A stretch of DNA of 64,000 nt, taken from contig OZ250159.1 in the NCBI GenBank assembly GCA_965237785.1, positions 3,782,001 through 3,846,000 of the forward strand, given 5' to 3'. A model generated the notes under the pieces. It was given only the letters and a program-made list of their open reading frames with translations, made no database searches and was not told the DNA's origin. The position numbers were made by a program, and so were the translations under genes. Positions 36,652-44,844 of the stretch are shown here, piece by piece (within the stretch, counting starts at the first letter, position 1; each line of letters starts with the position of its first letter). The stretch is from UBA6522 sp965237785 (lineage in GTDB: Bacteria > Pseudomonadota > Gammaproteobacteria > Steroidobacterales > Rariloculaceae).

Positions 36652-37437
36652 ATGGCCTGGATCGGCAAAGCCGTCGGCGGCGCGCTGGGCTTGTTCGTGG
36701 GCGGCCCTCTCGGTTCGGCGGTGGGACTCATCCTCGGGCATCAATTCGACCGCGGGCTGGCGCGTCAGACCGGGGAAGGGCGTTCGAAGGGGTTTGGTTC
36801 GGAGCGGATCCAGCAGTTTTTCTTCGACACCACCTTCACCGTCATGGGGCATATCGCCAAGGCGGATGGGCGGGTATCGGAAAAGGAGATTCGTGCCGCG
36901 CGGCTGGTGATGCACGGCATGCGGCTGACCCCGGAGCAAGTCAACAACGCCGTGGAGAACTTCACCGCGGGCAAGGAACCGGGCTGGCCGCTGGCGGCAA
37001 CCCTGGAGCGCGTGAGCCGCGCGCTCCGCGATCGGCCGGACTTGACGCGGGCGTTCGTCGAAATCCAGATGCAGGCGGCGGTCTCCGCCGGGTCCATCGA
37101 TCGAACCAAGCGCGACCTCCTCTGGCAGGTCGCGCGCGGCCTGGGCGTGGGACGGGTCGAGCTGGCGCAGATCGAGGCTCTGGTTCGAGCGCAGCAGTCC
37201 CGCGCCAGTGGCCAGGAATTTGTCAGCCTGGAAGAAGCTTACCGGGTCCTCGGCGTCGAACCGAGCGCCACCGATCAGGAGGCCAAGACCGCTTATCGCA
37301 GGCTCATGAACCAGCACCACCCCGACAAGCTGGTGTCGCGCGGCCTGCCCGAATCCATGATCGGCGTGGCGGAAAAGAAAACCCAGGAAATCCGCGCCGC
37401 GTACGAGCGGATCAAGTCCCAGCGCGCGTTCAAGTGA
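36652..37437 (+). CDS. djlA: DjlA-type membrane co-chaperone
   Basis: The 261-residue protein has a glycine-rich N-terminal membrane segment (GGALGLFVGGPLGSAVGLIL), a TerB-like helical domain (about 60-175) and a C-terminal J domain (about 193-258) with the HPD motif in MNQHHPDKLVSRG. DjlA is an inner-membrane J protein that stimulates DnaK and is linked to envelope stress. It is convergent with coq7, with a 5-base gap. Confidence 0.94.
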   Translation: MAWIGKAVGGALGLFVGGPLGSAVGLILGHQFDRGLARQTGEGRSKGFGSERIQQFFFDTTFTVMGHIAKADGRVSEKEIRAARLVMHGMRLTPEQVNNAVENFTAGKEPGWPLAATLERVSRALRDRPDLTRAFVEIQMQAAVSAGSIDRTKRDLLWQVARGLGVGRVELAQIEALVRAQQSRASGQEFVSLEEAYRVLGVEPSATDQEAKTAYRRLMNQHHPDKLVSRGLPESMIGVAEKKTQEIRAAYERIKSQRAFK

Positions 37438-37442
37438 TGCTC

Positions 37443-38081
37443 CTACACCCAGAGCGAGCAGTTTCGCAGCAGCTTCCCGCCCAGCGTCATGACCCGGCGA
37501 ACGGGGGCGGGCAAGTCGGCGCCGCCGGCAAGCTTCGCGGTCGTCCCGTGGTGGGCTTCGTCCTCGCTCATCTGTTCGAGGATGGCCGCGCTTCTGGCGT
37601 CGGCCTTGGGCAGCCGCGAAAGATGATCGCCCAGGTGGGCTTCCACCTGCCGCTCGGTCTCGGCCACGAACCCCAGGCTGACGCTGTCTCCGGGTACGGA
37701 GGCGGCCATGCCGATGAGAAAGCTGCCTGCATACCATAGGGGATCGAGCCTACTGGAGCGCCCGTCGAGTTCCTCGAGCCGCTGTGCGCACCAGGCGAGG
37801 TGGTCCTCTTCCTCCGCGGCGGCTTCGAGCAGGTGGCGCCGGGTTTCGTCGGATCGCGCCAGCACCGATTGCCCTCGGTAAAGTGCCTGGGCGGCGATTT
37901 CGCCGGCGTGATTGACACGCATCAGGGCGATGCTGCGCCGCCGCGCCTCGGGACTCATTTCGGCTTCGGCAATGTCCGCGGCCGGAGAGGGTCTGGCCGC
38001 CGGCGGCGGCACCGTCAGGGTGCGCAGCGCCTGATCCGCGGCCGCGATCAGCGAGTCGAATTTACCGCCGGTTGGAAGCAT
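37443..38081 (-). CDS. coq7: Coq7-type ubiquinone hydroxylase
   Basis: This 212-residue di-iron hydroxylase carries out the C6 hydroxylation of ubiquinone synthesis (UbiF-type step). Carboxylate ligands are visible as MRVNHAGEIAAQALY, EEEDHLAWC, ETERQVEAHL and MSEDEAHHG. The ATG is preceded at six bases by TATAAT, so the mRNA may be leaderless. With ubiH and ubiI elsewhere in the window it covers the three ring hydroxylations. Confidence 0.94.
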   Translation of the reverse strand: MLPTGGKFDSLIAAADQALRTLTVPPPAARPSPAADIAEAEMSPEARRRSIALMRVNHAGEIAAQALYRGQSVLARSDETRRHLLEAAAEEEDHLAWCAQRLEELDGRSSRLDPLWYAGSFLIGMAASVPGDSVSLGFVAETERQVEAHLGDHLSRLPKADARSAAILEQMSEDEAHHGTTAKLAGGADLPAPVRRVMTLGGKLLRNCSLWV

Positions 38082-38087
38082 CGGGCG

Positions 38088-38093
38088 ATTATA
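38088..38093 (-). promoter_or_regulatory. -10 box (TATAAT) six bases before coq7
   Basis: On the minus strand a perfect TATAAT ends six bases before the coq7 ATG, implying a transcript that starts at the start codon. The -35 region is weak (AGTTCA at 17 bases). Confidence 0.5.
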
Positions 38094-38192
38094 GCGCTAC
38101 CGAGGGCTGATGAACTCTTGCGGGGCCACGCACAGGCGCGTAATATCGCGCCTCTTTGATCGGCGGGGCATTGTTCCGGCTCCAATCGTATT

Positions 38193-38621
38193 GTGAAAAC
38201 ATTCTCTGCAAAGCCCCACGAAGTTCGGCGCGGCTGGTATCTGGTGAACGCACAGGGTAAGACCCTGGGGCGGTTGGCCACCGAGATCGCCCACCGGCTG
38301 CGTGGCAAACACAAACCCGAGTACACGCCCCACGTGGATACCGGCGACTACATCGTCGTCATCAACGCGGAGAAGATTCGGGTAACCGGCAACAAGCTCA
38401 AGGACAAGATTTACCATCGTCATACCGGCTACATCGGCAATCTCAAGTCGGAATCGCTGGAAACCCTGTTGGCGAGGGCACCGGAGCAGGTCCTCACGCG
38501 GGCGGTCAAGGGGATGCTCCCGCGCAATCCGCTGGGCCGGCAAATGCTCAGGAAACTCAAGGTCGTGTGCGGTGAGGATCATCCTCACGTCGCGCAGCAA
38601 CCCCGGCCGCTGGAGCTATAG
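38193..38621 (+). CDS. rplM: 50S ribosomal protein L13
   Basis: The 142-residue protein begins KTFSAKPHEVRRGWYLVNAQ and has GKTLGRLATEIAHRLRGKHK and the conserved VLTRAVKGMLPRNPLGRQML. L13 is an early-assembly protein of the large subunit. The start is GTG at 38193. It precedes rpsI by 3 bases, the usual two-gene operon. Confidence 0.98.
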   Translation: MKTFSAKPHEVRRGWYLVNAQGKTLGRLATEIAHRLRGKHKPEYTPHVDTGDYIVVINAEKIRVTGNKLKDKIYHRHTGYIGNLKSESLETLLARAPEQVLTRAVKGMLPRNPLGRQMLRKLKVVCGEDHPHVAQQPRPLEL

Positions 38622-38624
38622 CGT

Positions 38625-39017
38625 ATGAGCGAGCAGGTTTGCTACGGGACCGGCCGGCGCAAGACGTCCACGGCGCGGGTCTACCTCAAGCCGGGCGCCG
38701 GCAGGATCATGGTCAACGGTCGAGAGCTGGATCTGTTCTTCGGTCGTGAAACCGCGCGCATGATCGTGCGCCAGCCCCTGCAACTGGCGCAACTGGACGG
38801 CCGCTTCGACATCGACGTCACAGTCCGCGGCGGCGGTACAACGGGCCAGGCCGGTGCGATTCGCCACGGCATTACGCGCGCGTTGTTGCAGTACGACGAG
38901 TCCCTCAGGCCGTCGCTGCGCAAGGCCGGTTTCGTTACCCGTGATGCGCGGGAAGTGGAACGAAAGAAAGTCGGGCTGCGCAAGGCCCGCAAGGCGACGC
39001 AGTACTCCAAGCGCTAG
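38625..39017 (+). CDS. rpsI: 30S ribosomal protein S9
   Basis: This 130-residue basic protein has the S9 motifs YGTGRRKTSTARVYLKPG, GGGTTGQAGAIRHGITRAL and the tail RKARKATQYSKR, which reaches into the P site. It is cotranscribed with rplM. Confidence 0.98.
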   Translation: MSEQVCYGTGRRKTSTARVYLKPGAGRIMVNGRELDLFFGRETARMIVRQPLQLAQLDGRFDIDVTVRGGGTTGQAGAIRHGITRALLQYDESLRPSLRKAGFVTRDAREVERKKVGLRKARKATQYSKR

Positions 39018-39034
39018 CGCGCAAACCGGTAAGA

Positions 39035-39040
39035 TATACT
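39035..39040 (+). promoter_or_regulatory. Candidate -10 box of the tRNA-Gln gene
   Basis: TATACT lies 27 bases before the mature tRNA 5' end, followed by a GC-rich stretch typical of stable-RNA promoters. No good -35 is visible at the right distance, so read-through from rpsI is also possible. Confidence 0.4.
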
Positions 39041-39067
39041 GGACTGGCTGGTCTGCGCGGGTACTAC

Positions 39068-39141
39068 TGGGGGATCGTCTAGTGGTAGGACTGCGGACTC
39101 TGACTCCGCCAGCGGGGGTTCGAATCCCTCTCCCCCAGCCA
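39068..39141 (+). tRNA. tRNA-Gln (anticodon CTG)
   Basis: The 74-base cloverleaf folds by hand. The acceptor TGGGGGA pairs with TCCCCCA, then discriminator G and an encoded CCA (39139-39141). The D stem is GTCT/GGAC. The anticodon stem GCGGA/TCCGC encloses loop CTCTGAC with anticodon CTG at 39100-39102. The T stem GGGGG/CCCTC encloses TTCGAAT. It reads CAG (glutamine). It lies between rpsI and the hipBA module. Confidence 0.95.
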
Positions 39142-39170
39142 ATTCCCCAGGGCCCATCGCGGAGACATGG

Positions 39171-40478
39171 CTAAGCAAGTGTTGTGCGATGTGTTTTTTC
39201 AATACGTTGAACGCTCGTCTTCTCGACACCTGCCTGCGATGCCGATCGCCGCCAGTTTCCAACCGCGGAAATAACATCATCAAGGACGCGAACGGCAACA
39301 GACTTCTTCAGACCGCAAGACGCAGCGAATCTCAACATATCCTCACGGGCGAAATTCTTGCGCTTGCCGGCCATGCTCATCTGATGGTCACGCGTCCAGG
39401 AGCCGCTGCGGTTATAGGCATAGACCACATCGTAGGCAGGTGACAGTCGCCACTTTCCTTTTCGATCCATGAGAAAAGCGATGTTCTTGACGTGGTCATC
39501 CTGATTGCGAGCGACAATGTTGAAAACCGCACGACGGTACTGTTCTTCGACAGCCGGCATGCCAAGTTTCAGTTCACGGATCGTCTGAACCGCCTGCTCG
39601 TAAGCGTAAGCACCTGGCTTGTAGAAATCGAAATGCTGCAATGCTCCAAGTGATTGCATGTGAATCTTGCGCCCGTTTCCGTCGCGATCGAATCGCCGGG
39701 TCATGAAGTGACTGCGGCCGCCTTCGTGGTGGACCCGACAGTCGGACATCTCAATCCCGGCCTCGCGAGCCAACAGGTAATAGGCATACTCGATTCGCCC
39801 GAACCCCTGGGGATCGGCCAGACCTTTGTCGCGATTGTTGGAAATGCCGTCAAACTTGAGTAGCCAGTGCTCAAAGCCTGAGTTTGTGTCAACCTGACCA
39901 GACCGAAATTCCCCCGTCTTCGGATTCCAGGCAAGTACGGCCTTCGCCCTTGCTCCACCGGCGGATGTTCCTACGCTGAGAAGTTCCTCAAGCGCCGGGC
40001 TATCGTCGTTTCGTCCGAGGGAGCCTGCGAGTTGCAATCGCTCGTCGAGAACGCGGTTCGCCAGCTCGACCAGCTCGGCGATCTCTACCTCGTTTCGTCT
40101 GTCTCGCCTGTGGAGTGCCGGTTCAAACTCAAGTGCACCGACAGCGCGTTTGCCGATATAGCAAAGCCTGTCCACGGGGCTGAAATCTTCGCGCCGCCTA
40201 CCGGTCTCAGCCAACCAGACATCGATTAACCTGGTGCCGAATTTGTCGGGCAACGCGTCTGCAAGGAGGCCCGGCAGGCCCTTGAACGTTTCCCTTCCAA
40301 GCGCGGGAAACGAGTATGGCGCCTCCCGCACAGGCATGACGATCGGAGAAACTTCGATACCGGCCGAGAGAAAAGCCGGATCGTATTGGAAGATTCCAAC
40401 GGCGCGTTCCGAGACCCATGAGACGGCGCCGATTCGACGCCCCCACAGGTTCACGCTCGCGTCAGTCACTTGACTCAT
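39171..40478 (-). CDS. hipA: HipA-family kinase toxin
   Basis: The protein has about 435 residues. Features are an N-terminal HipA domain (FKGLPGLLADALPDKFGTRL, a family hallmark), the P-loop region SVGTSAGGARAKAVLAWN that in HipA contains an autophosphorylated serine, HWLLKFDG, the catalytic segment NQDDHVKNIAFLMD and SPAYDVVYAYN. HipA of E. coli phosphorylates glutamyl-tRNA synthetase and causes persistence; the target here is unknown. ATG 40478 overlaps the antitoxin end by 17 bases. It lies between tRNA-Gln and rpiA and looks complete. Confidence 0.9.
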   Translation of the reverse strand: MSQVTDASVNLWGRRIGAVSWVSERAVGIFQYDPAFLSAGIEVSPIVMPVREAPYSFPALGRETFKGLPGLLADALPDKFGTRLIDVWLAETGRRREDFSPVDRLCYIGKRAVGALEFEPALHRRDRRNEVEIAELVELANRVLDERLQLAGSLGRNDDSPALEELLSVGTSAGGARAKAVLAWNPKTGEFRSGQVDTNSGFEHWLLKFDGISNNRDKGLADPQGFGRIEYAYYLLAREAGIEMSDCRVHHEGGRSHFMTRRFDRDGNGRKIHMQSLGALQHFDFYKPGAYAYEQAVQTIRELKLGMPAVEEQYRRAVFNIVARNQDDHVKNIAFLMDRKGKWRLSPAYDVVYAYNRSGSWTRDHQMSMAGKRKNFAREDMLRFAASCGLKKSVAVRVLDDVISAVGNWRRSASQAGVEKTSVQRIEKTHRTTLA

Positions 40479-40824
40479 CCCCCCACGACCACGGCTCATC
40501 GGGCGCAGCGGTCTTGGCGGGCCGAGCGCGCTTGCGTTCCGATCGGCGGGAGCTTACGCGTTCGATCGGACGAATATCTTGCGATGGAACGGCACTCAGG
40601 AGATCATCGGCCAAGCCAAGGGCAACGGCGATCCGCAGGAAGCTGTCGAGCGTGGAGGGCTGCCCCGTTTCGAGCCGGCGAAGCGTGCGCAACCCGATGC
40701 CTGCATCGTTGGCGAGCGCCTTCTGCGTGACATTTCGCGCGAGGCGGATTTTGGCCAAGCGTCTGCCAAGCTCTGTCTCAAGACGATGCGAGGTTGCTGT
40801 TTGAAAGGTTAAAGTATCAGCCAT
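40462..40824 (-). CDS. hipB: HipB-like Xre-family antitoxin
   Basis: The 120-residue protein has a helix-turn-helix at about 22-75 (LAKIRLARNVTQKALANDAG, then LRTLRRLETGQPSTLDSFLR), followed by a charged arginine-rich tail. It precedes and overlaps hipA, the normal antitoxin-toxin order. It would neutralise HipA and repress its own promoter; inverted TTAAAGGC/GCCTTTAA repeats directly upstream, one overlapping its ATG, fit that role. Confidence 0.88.
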   Translation of the reverse strand: MADTLTFQTATSHRLETELGRRLAKIRLARNVTQKALANDAGIGLRTLRRLETGQPSTLDSFLRIAVALGLADDLLSAVPSQDIRPIERVSSRRSERKRARPAKTAAPDEPWSWGDESSD

Positions 40825-40878
40825 ATATGGCCTTTAATGACAAATATATACATTTAAAGGCCATATATAGCCTTTAAT
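40823..40878 (-). promoter_or_regulatory. AT-rich operator array of hipBA
   Basis: Three related half-sites are visible: ATATATGGCCTTTAAT (40823-40838), its inverted copy at 40853-40868 (15 of 16 bases) and a direct copy at 40863-40878 with one mismatch. The last two form a 24-bp palindrome of TTAAAGGC (40854-40861) and GCCTTTAA (40870-40877). The first site overlaps the antitoxin start codon. The block is strikingly AT-rich against the local GC background. Autoregulation by the HipB-like protein is inferred. Confidence 0.7.
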
Positions 40879-40913
40879 AAGAAAACTTGTCAAGAGACCA
40901 TATTTCGCAGGGT

Positions 40914-41570
40914 CTATTCAACCGACCGAATGCCGTCGTCGCCGGCGATCAATAGCAGATCGGCGGGACGGTGCGCGAAAATGCCCACGGTGACCACGCC
41001 GGGGATCCGGTTCAATCGAGACTCCAGGTCCGGCGGATCGGTGATCTTCAGATTGTGGACATCGAGGATTTCGTTGCCGTTGTCGGTGATGAAGCCTTCG
41101 CGCCAGATGGGCTGGCCGCCGTGCTTGAACATCTGCCGGGCGACGTAGGACCTGGCCATGGGTATGACCTCCACCGGCAGCGGAAACTTGCCGAGCACGC
41201 CCACCAGCTTGGTGTCGTCGGCGATGCAGATGAAACGCCGGCTGGCGCCGGCAACGATCTTTTCCCGCGTCAGCGCGCCGCCGCCGCCCTTGATGAGGTG
41301 GCGGTGCCGCGTGGCCTCGTCGGCGCCGTCGACGTAGAGATCCAGGTCCCCGGTGCGCGCCAGATCGGTGACACGGATCCCGTGACCCTTGAGCCTGGCC
41401 GTGGACGCCTCGGAACTGGAAACCACCGCTTCAAGCCGAGGCGCATGTTCCCCCAGCGCGTCGATGAAGAAATTGACCGTACTGCCCGTGCCCACACCGA
41501 GCGACATGCCGCCGCGTACGTGTTCCATGGCCGCCAGGGCCGCGAGATTTTTCTTTTCGTCCGATGTCAC
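40914..41570 (-). CDS. rpiA: Ribose-5-phosphate isomerase A
   Basis: This 218-residue enzyme interconverts ribose-5-P and ribulose-5-P. Motifs are LGVGTGSTVNFFIDAL, SSEASTARLKGHGI, DLYVDGADEATRH and IKGGGGALTREKIVA. The GTG at 41570 follows an AAGG and begins the family N-terminus (TSDEKKNLAALAA). The frame is open far upstream but that part overlaps the EVE gene. Confidence 0.96.
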   Translation of the reverse strand: MTSDEKKNLAALAAMEHVRGGMSLGVGTGSTVNFFIDALGEHAPRLEAVVSSSEASTARLKGHGIRVTDLARTGDLDLYVDGADEATRHRHLIKGGGGALTREKIVAGASRRFICIADDTKLVGVLGKFPLPVEVIPMARSYVARQMFKHGGQPIWREGFITDNGNEILDVHNLKITDPPDLESRLNRIPGVVTVGIFAHRPADLLLIAGDDGIRSVE

Positions 41571-41596
41571 GTTTTCACCTTCCCTGCGGGATGCCT

Positions 41597-42057
<461 letters not shown>

Positions 42058-42061
<4 letters not shown>

Positions 42062-42669
42062 AGCGCTGCTCCTTCGGTGTGAAATCGGTAGATGCCCTGT
42101 TCGGTGACGGCCGCCCACAGCGGAACGTCCCATGTTTGCCGGCCGATACGGTGCAGTCGCTGGAACTCGTAGCCGAGGCCGATCAGCTTGGGCCTGATCC
42201 AGCGCGAACGCGTGTTCAGGAAGCCGAAGCAACGGTCATAGTAGCCGCCTCCCATCCCGATTCTCGTGCCCGTGTCGTCGAATGCCACCAGCGGTGTCAG
42301 CACCACGTCAAGATCCCGCGGGTGTATCCAGTCGGTCGTCGCGGGCTCGAGGATGCCGAAACGATTTTCGTGCAGATACGTATCGTTTCCGATCCGCGCG
42401 AAGCGCAAGGCGCCCCGGTGCAGGACCGGCGCGTAGATCTGCTGCCCGCGCTCAAGGGCATCCGCCGCGACCCGTTTCAGGTCCGGCTCGCCGTCCGCGG
42501 CAAGGTAAATGGCGATGCGGCTCGCTCGCCTCAGCGGCGCAAGCCGGGCCAGCCGGCGGCGAGTGCGGTGCTCGGCGCTGCCCCGCGCGGATTCGGAAAG
42601 GTTGCGGCGCTCGGCTCGAAGCTTGCGGCGCAGGGCGGTGCGCGGAACGTCGCCTGGGGGTGCGTTCAC
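42058..42669 (-). CDS. fau: 5-formyltetrahydrofolate cyclo-ligase family protein
   Basis: The protein has about 203 residues with RTALRRKLRAERRNLS at the start and the signature VPLVAFD-like region PLVAFDDTGTRIGMGGGYYD, then IGLGYEFQRL. The enzyme returns 5-formyl-THF to the folate pool. The GTG at 42669 gives the normal length and lies 26 bases from the 3' end of the 6S RNA, the gammaproteobacterial zapA-ssrS-ygfA arrangement. Confidence 0.93.
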
Positions 42670-42694
42670 TGACCGCCAATTCCCGGGAAAATGA

Positions 42695-42879
42695 CGCTCC
42701 CCGTTGACGCCGTTGCGGACCGTTGCTCTCGAACCAGAGCAAAAGGTGGGGTAAGCCGTGGTGGTTGCAGGCTTCCCGGCAAGGCCGGATCTGCACAACG
42801 CCACCGACAGAACACAACCCCGAGGTCAAGATTTAGGGTCGAAAGACTGTCCAATCCGCATCGCACGCTACAGGGAGCG
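42695..42879 (-). ncRNA. ssrS: 6S RNA
   Basis: The roughly 185-base segment between zapA and fau has the 6S plan on the minus strand. The ends pair (CGCTCCC at 42879-42873 with GGGAGCG at 42701-42695; TGCGGA with TCCGCA further in), an internal bulge follows, and the 3' half contains GGGAAGCCTGCAACC and CCACCTTTTG like the E. coli molecule. 6S binds sigma-70 polymerase in stationary phase. Ends are estimated from pairing and may be off by several bases. Confidence 0.85.
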
Positions 42880-42886
42880 CCGTACC

Positions 42887-43201
42887 CTATGAGTCCAACC
42901 GTCCGCCGGGTCGCAACGCCTCGTCCAATCGTTCGCTCATCGCCCGGACTCGCGGCACGATCAGGTTCTTGAGCTGACGCTCGTCCCCGGTTCGTTTCAG
43001 CAATTCGTTGGCCAGGTTGAGCGCCGCCATGATCGCGATGCGGTCCAGGCCGACGACCTTGCCGCTGTCACGAATTTCGCGCATCTTCTTGTTCAGCACT
43101 TCCACCGACGCCAGCAAATTGGCCTTCTCGTCCGCGGGACAGGAAACCTGGTATTCCTTCTCCAGGATTCGAATCGTTATGTGCGCGAACATGTCGGTCA
43201 C
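42887..43201 (-). CDS. zapA: Cell division protein ZapA
   Basis: This 104-residue protein bundles FtsZ. It reads AHITIRILEKEYQVSCPADE, KANLLASVEVLNKKMREIRD and then DRIAIMAALNLANELL, the ZapA pattern of a small beta domain and coiled coil. It overlaps the ZapB-like gene by 4 bases and precedes 6S RNA. Confidence 0.95.
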   Translation of the reverse strand: MTDMFAHITIRILEKEYQVSCPADEKANLLASVEVLNKKMREIRDSGKVVGLDRIAIMAALNLANELLKRTGDERQLKNLIVPRVRAMSERLDEALRPGGRLDS

Positions 43202-43431
43202 GGCGATTGCTCCATGGCCTTGAGCCGGTTGATCATGGCTTCCACGCGGGATCGTACCTGATCGTGCATCTGAATCAACTTGGCTCGCTCCCCGATCAAG
43301 CTGTCCTGACGGTGCTTCAGCGACCCGTTCTCATCCTGAAGTTGCCGGCAGATGACAAGCAGTTCATCCAGCCGTGTCTCCAGCCGCAACAGTTCCGCTT
43401 CAAAGTGTTGATTGCCGTCTCCCGCATTCAC
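43198..43431 (-). CDS. ZapB-like small coiled-coil protein (TIGR02449 type)
   Basis: The protein has about 77 residues and is nearly all coiled coil (FEAELLRLETRLDELLVICR, then LQDENGSLKHRQDSLIGERA), ending VEAMINRLKAMEQSP. A small coiled-coil ORF of this type precedes zapA in many gammaproteobacteria and is thought to act with it in division. The GTG at 43431 is the best start by homology; no strong ribosome site is visible. Confidence 0.82.
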   Translation of the reverse strand: MNAGDGNQHFEAELLRLETRLDELLVICRQLQDENGSLKHRQDSLIGERAKLIQMHDQVRSRVEAMINRLKAMEQSP

Positions 43432-43506
43432 CGAATCACTATAGAACCGGCTGCCTTCAGGGGTCAACAATACTCCGCGCAGTGGTAGCATTGGCCGCCC
43501 GACACA

Positions 43507-44844
43507 ATGGAGGCAGATCACTTGACTGCGCAAACCGCGGCATCCAGGGAATTTTCCAGGCGCCGGCGTCACCTGATGGAGGGCATGGGGCCGGGCGGGA
43601 TCGCCGTGTTGCCGGCGGCTCCGACGCGACCGCGCAGTCGCGACACCCAATACGAATACCGCCAGGACAGCAACTTCTACTACCTGACGGGATTCGGCGA
43701 GCCGGAAGCCGTCGCCGTGCTCATTCCAGGGAGGCCGGAGGGCGATTTCATCCTGTTCTGCCGGGAACGGGATCCGGAGCGGGAGTTGTGGGACGGCGCC
43801 CGCGCCGGACCCGAAGGCGCCGTGGCCGACTACGACGCCGACGATGCGTTTCCCATCGACGATATCGACGACATCCTTCCCGGCCTGCTGGAACGCAGTG
43901 AACGGGTCTACTATTCGATGGGTTCATTCGACCTGTTCGACGCGCGTCTGCTGGGGTGGATGAACCAGCTCCAATCGAACCGCCAACGGGGTGGCGCCCC
44001 GGACGAATTGATCGCGCTGGACCACCATCTGCACGAGATGCGCCTGTTCAAGAGTCGCGCGGAAATCCGCATCATGCAGCGCTCCGCCGAGCTGGCGTCC
44101 GCCGCGCACCGCCGCGCGATGACCCTCTGCAAGCCGGGGTTGCGCGAATACGAACTCGAGGCCGAAGTTCGCCACGAGTTCACCCGCCACGGCGCCCAAT
44201 GCTCCTACACGCCCATCGTCGCCGCCGGGGCCAACGCCTGCGTGTTGCACTACATCGAGAACCGGGCCCGCATCAAGGCGGGGGATCTGGTGCTCATCGA
44301 TGCCGGGTGCGAGTACCGGATGTATGCTTCGGACGTCACCCGCACGTTCCCGGTCACCGGACGCTTCAGCAAGCCGCAGCGTGAGCTTTACGATATCGTC
44401 CACGCCGCCAATGCCGCGGCGGTGAACAAGGTGCGGCCGGGCAATAGCTGGAACGATCCCCATGATGCCGCGGTCACCGAAATCACCCGCGGGCTCAAGG
44501 AACTCGGCATCCTCAAGGGCCGGCTGAGCAACCTCATCGGCAAGGGCGCCTACCGGCCGTATTTCATGCACAAGACGGGGCACTGGCTCGGCATGGATGT
44601 GCACGACGTGGGCGACTACAAGGTGTCGAAACAGTGGCGAATGCTGGAACCGGGGATGGTCATGACCATCGAGCCCGGTATCTACATCGGGCCGCAGGCC
44701 GACGGCGTGCCCAGGCACTGGAGAGGGATCGGCATCCGCCTGGAAGACGATGTGCACCTCACCCGGTCGGGACCGAACGTGCTGACCCGGGAGCTGCCGT
44801 CGAGCGCGGCGGAGATCGAGGCGTTCATGGGCGCGGTCAATTGA
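43507..44844 (+). CDS. pepP: Xaa-Pro aminopeptidase
   Basis: The 445-residue enzyme removes N-terminal residues before proline. The N-terminal creatinase-like domain has YEYRQDSNFYYLTGFGEPEA. The pita-bread domain carries the two-metal ligands in LIDAGCEYRMYASDVTRTFP, HKTGHWLGMDVHD, MTIEPGIYI and GIRLEDDV. Its stop overlaps the ubiH TTG, the common pepP-ubiH-ubiI operon. Confidence 0.97.
   Translation: MEADHLTAQTAASREFSRRRRHLMEGMGPGGIAVLPAAPTRPRSRDTQYEYRQDSNFYYLTGFGEPEAVAVLIPGRPEGDFILFCRERDPERELWDGARAGPEGAVADYDADDAFPIDDIDDILPGLLERSERVYYSMGSFDLFDARLLGWMNQLQSNRQRGGAPDELIALDHHLHEMRLFKSRAEIRIMQRSAELASAAHRRAMTLCKPGLREYELEAEVRHEFTRHGAQCSYTPIVAAGANACVLHYIENRARIKAGDLVLIDAGCEYRMYASDVTRTFPVTGRFSKPQRELYDIVHAANAAAVNKVRPGNSWNDPHDAAVTEITRGLKELGILKGRLSNLIGKGAYRPYFMHKTGHWLGMDVHDVGDYKVSKQWRMLEPGMVMTIEPGIYIGPQADGVPRHWRGIGIRLEDDVHLTRSGPNVLTRELPSSAAEIEAFMGAVN

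Noticed and set aside
39142..40913. Integration (att) site at tRNA-Gln for the hipBA module
   Set aside because: No repeat of the tRNA 3' end was found on the far side of hipBA, so there is no evidence for tRNA-mediated integration.
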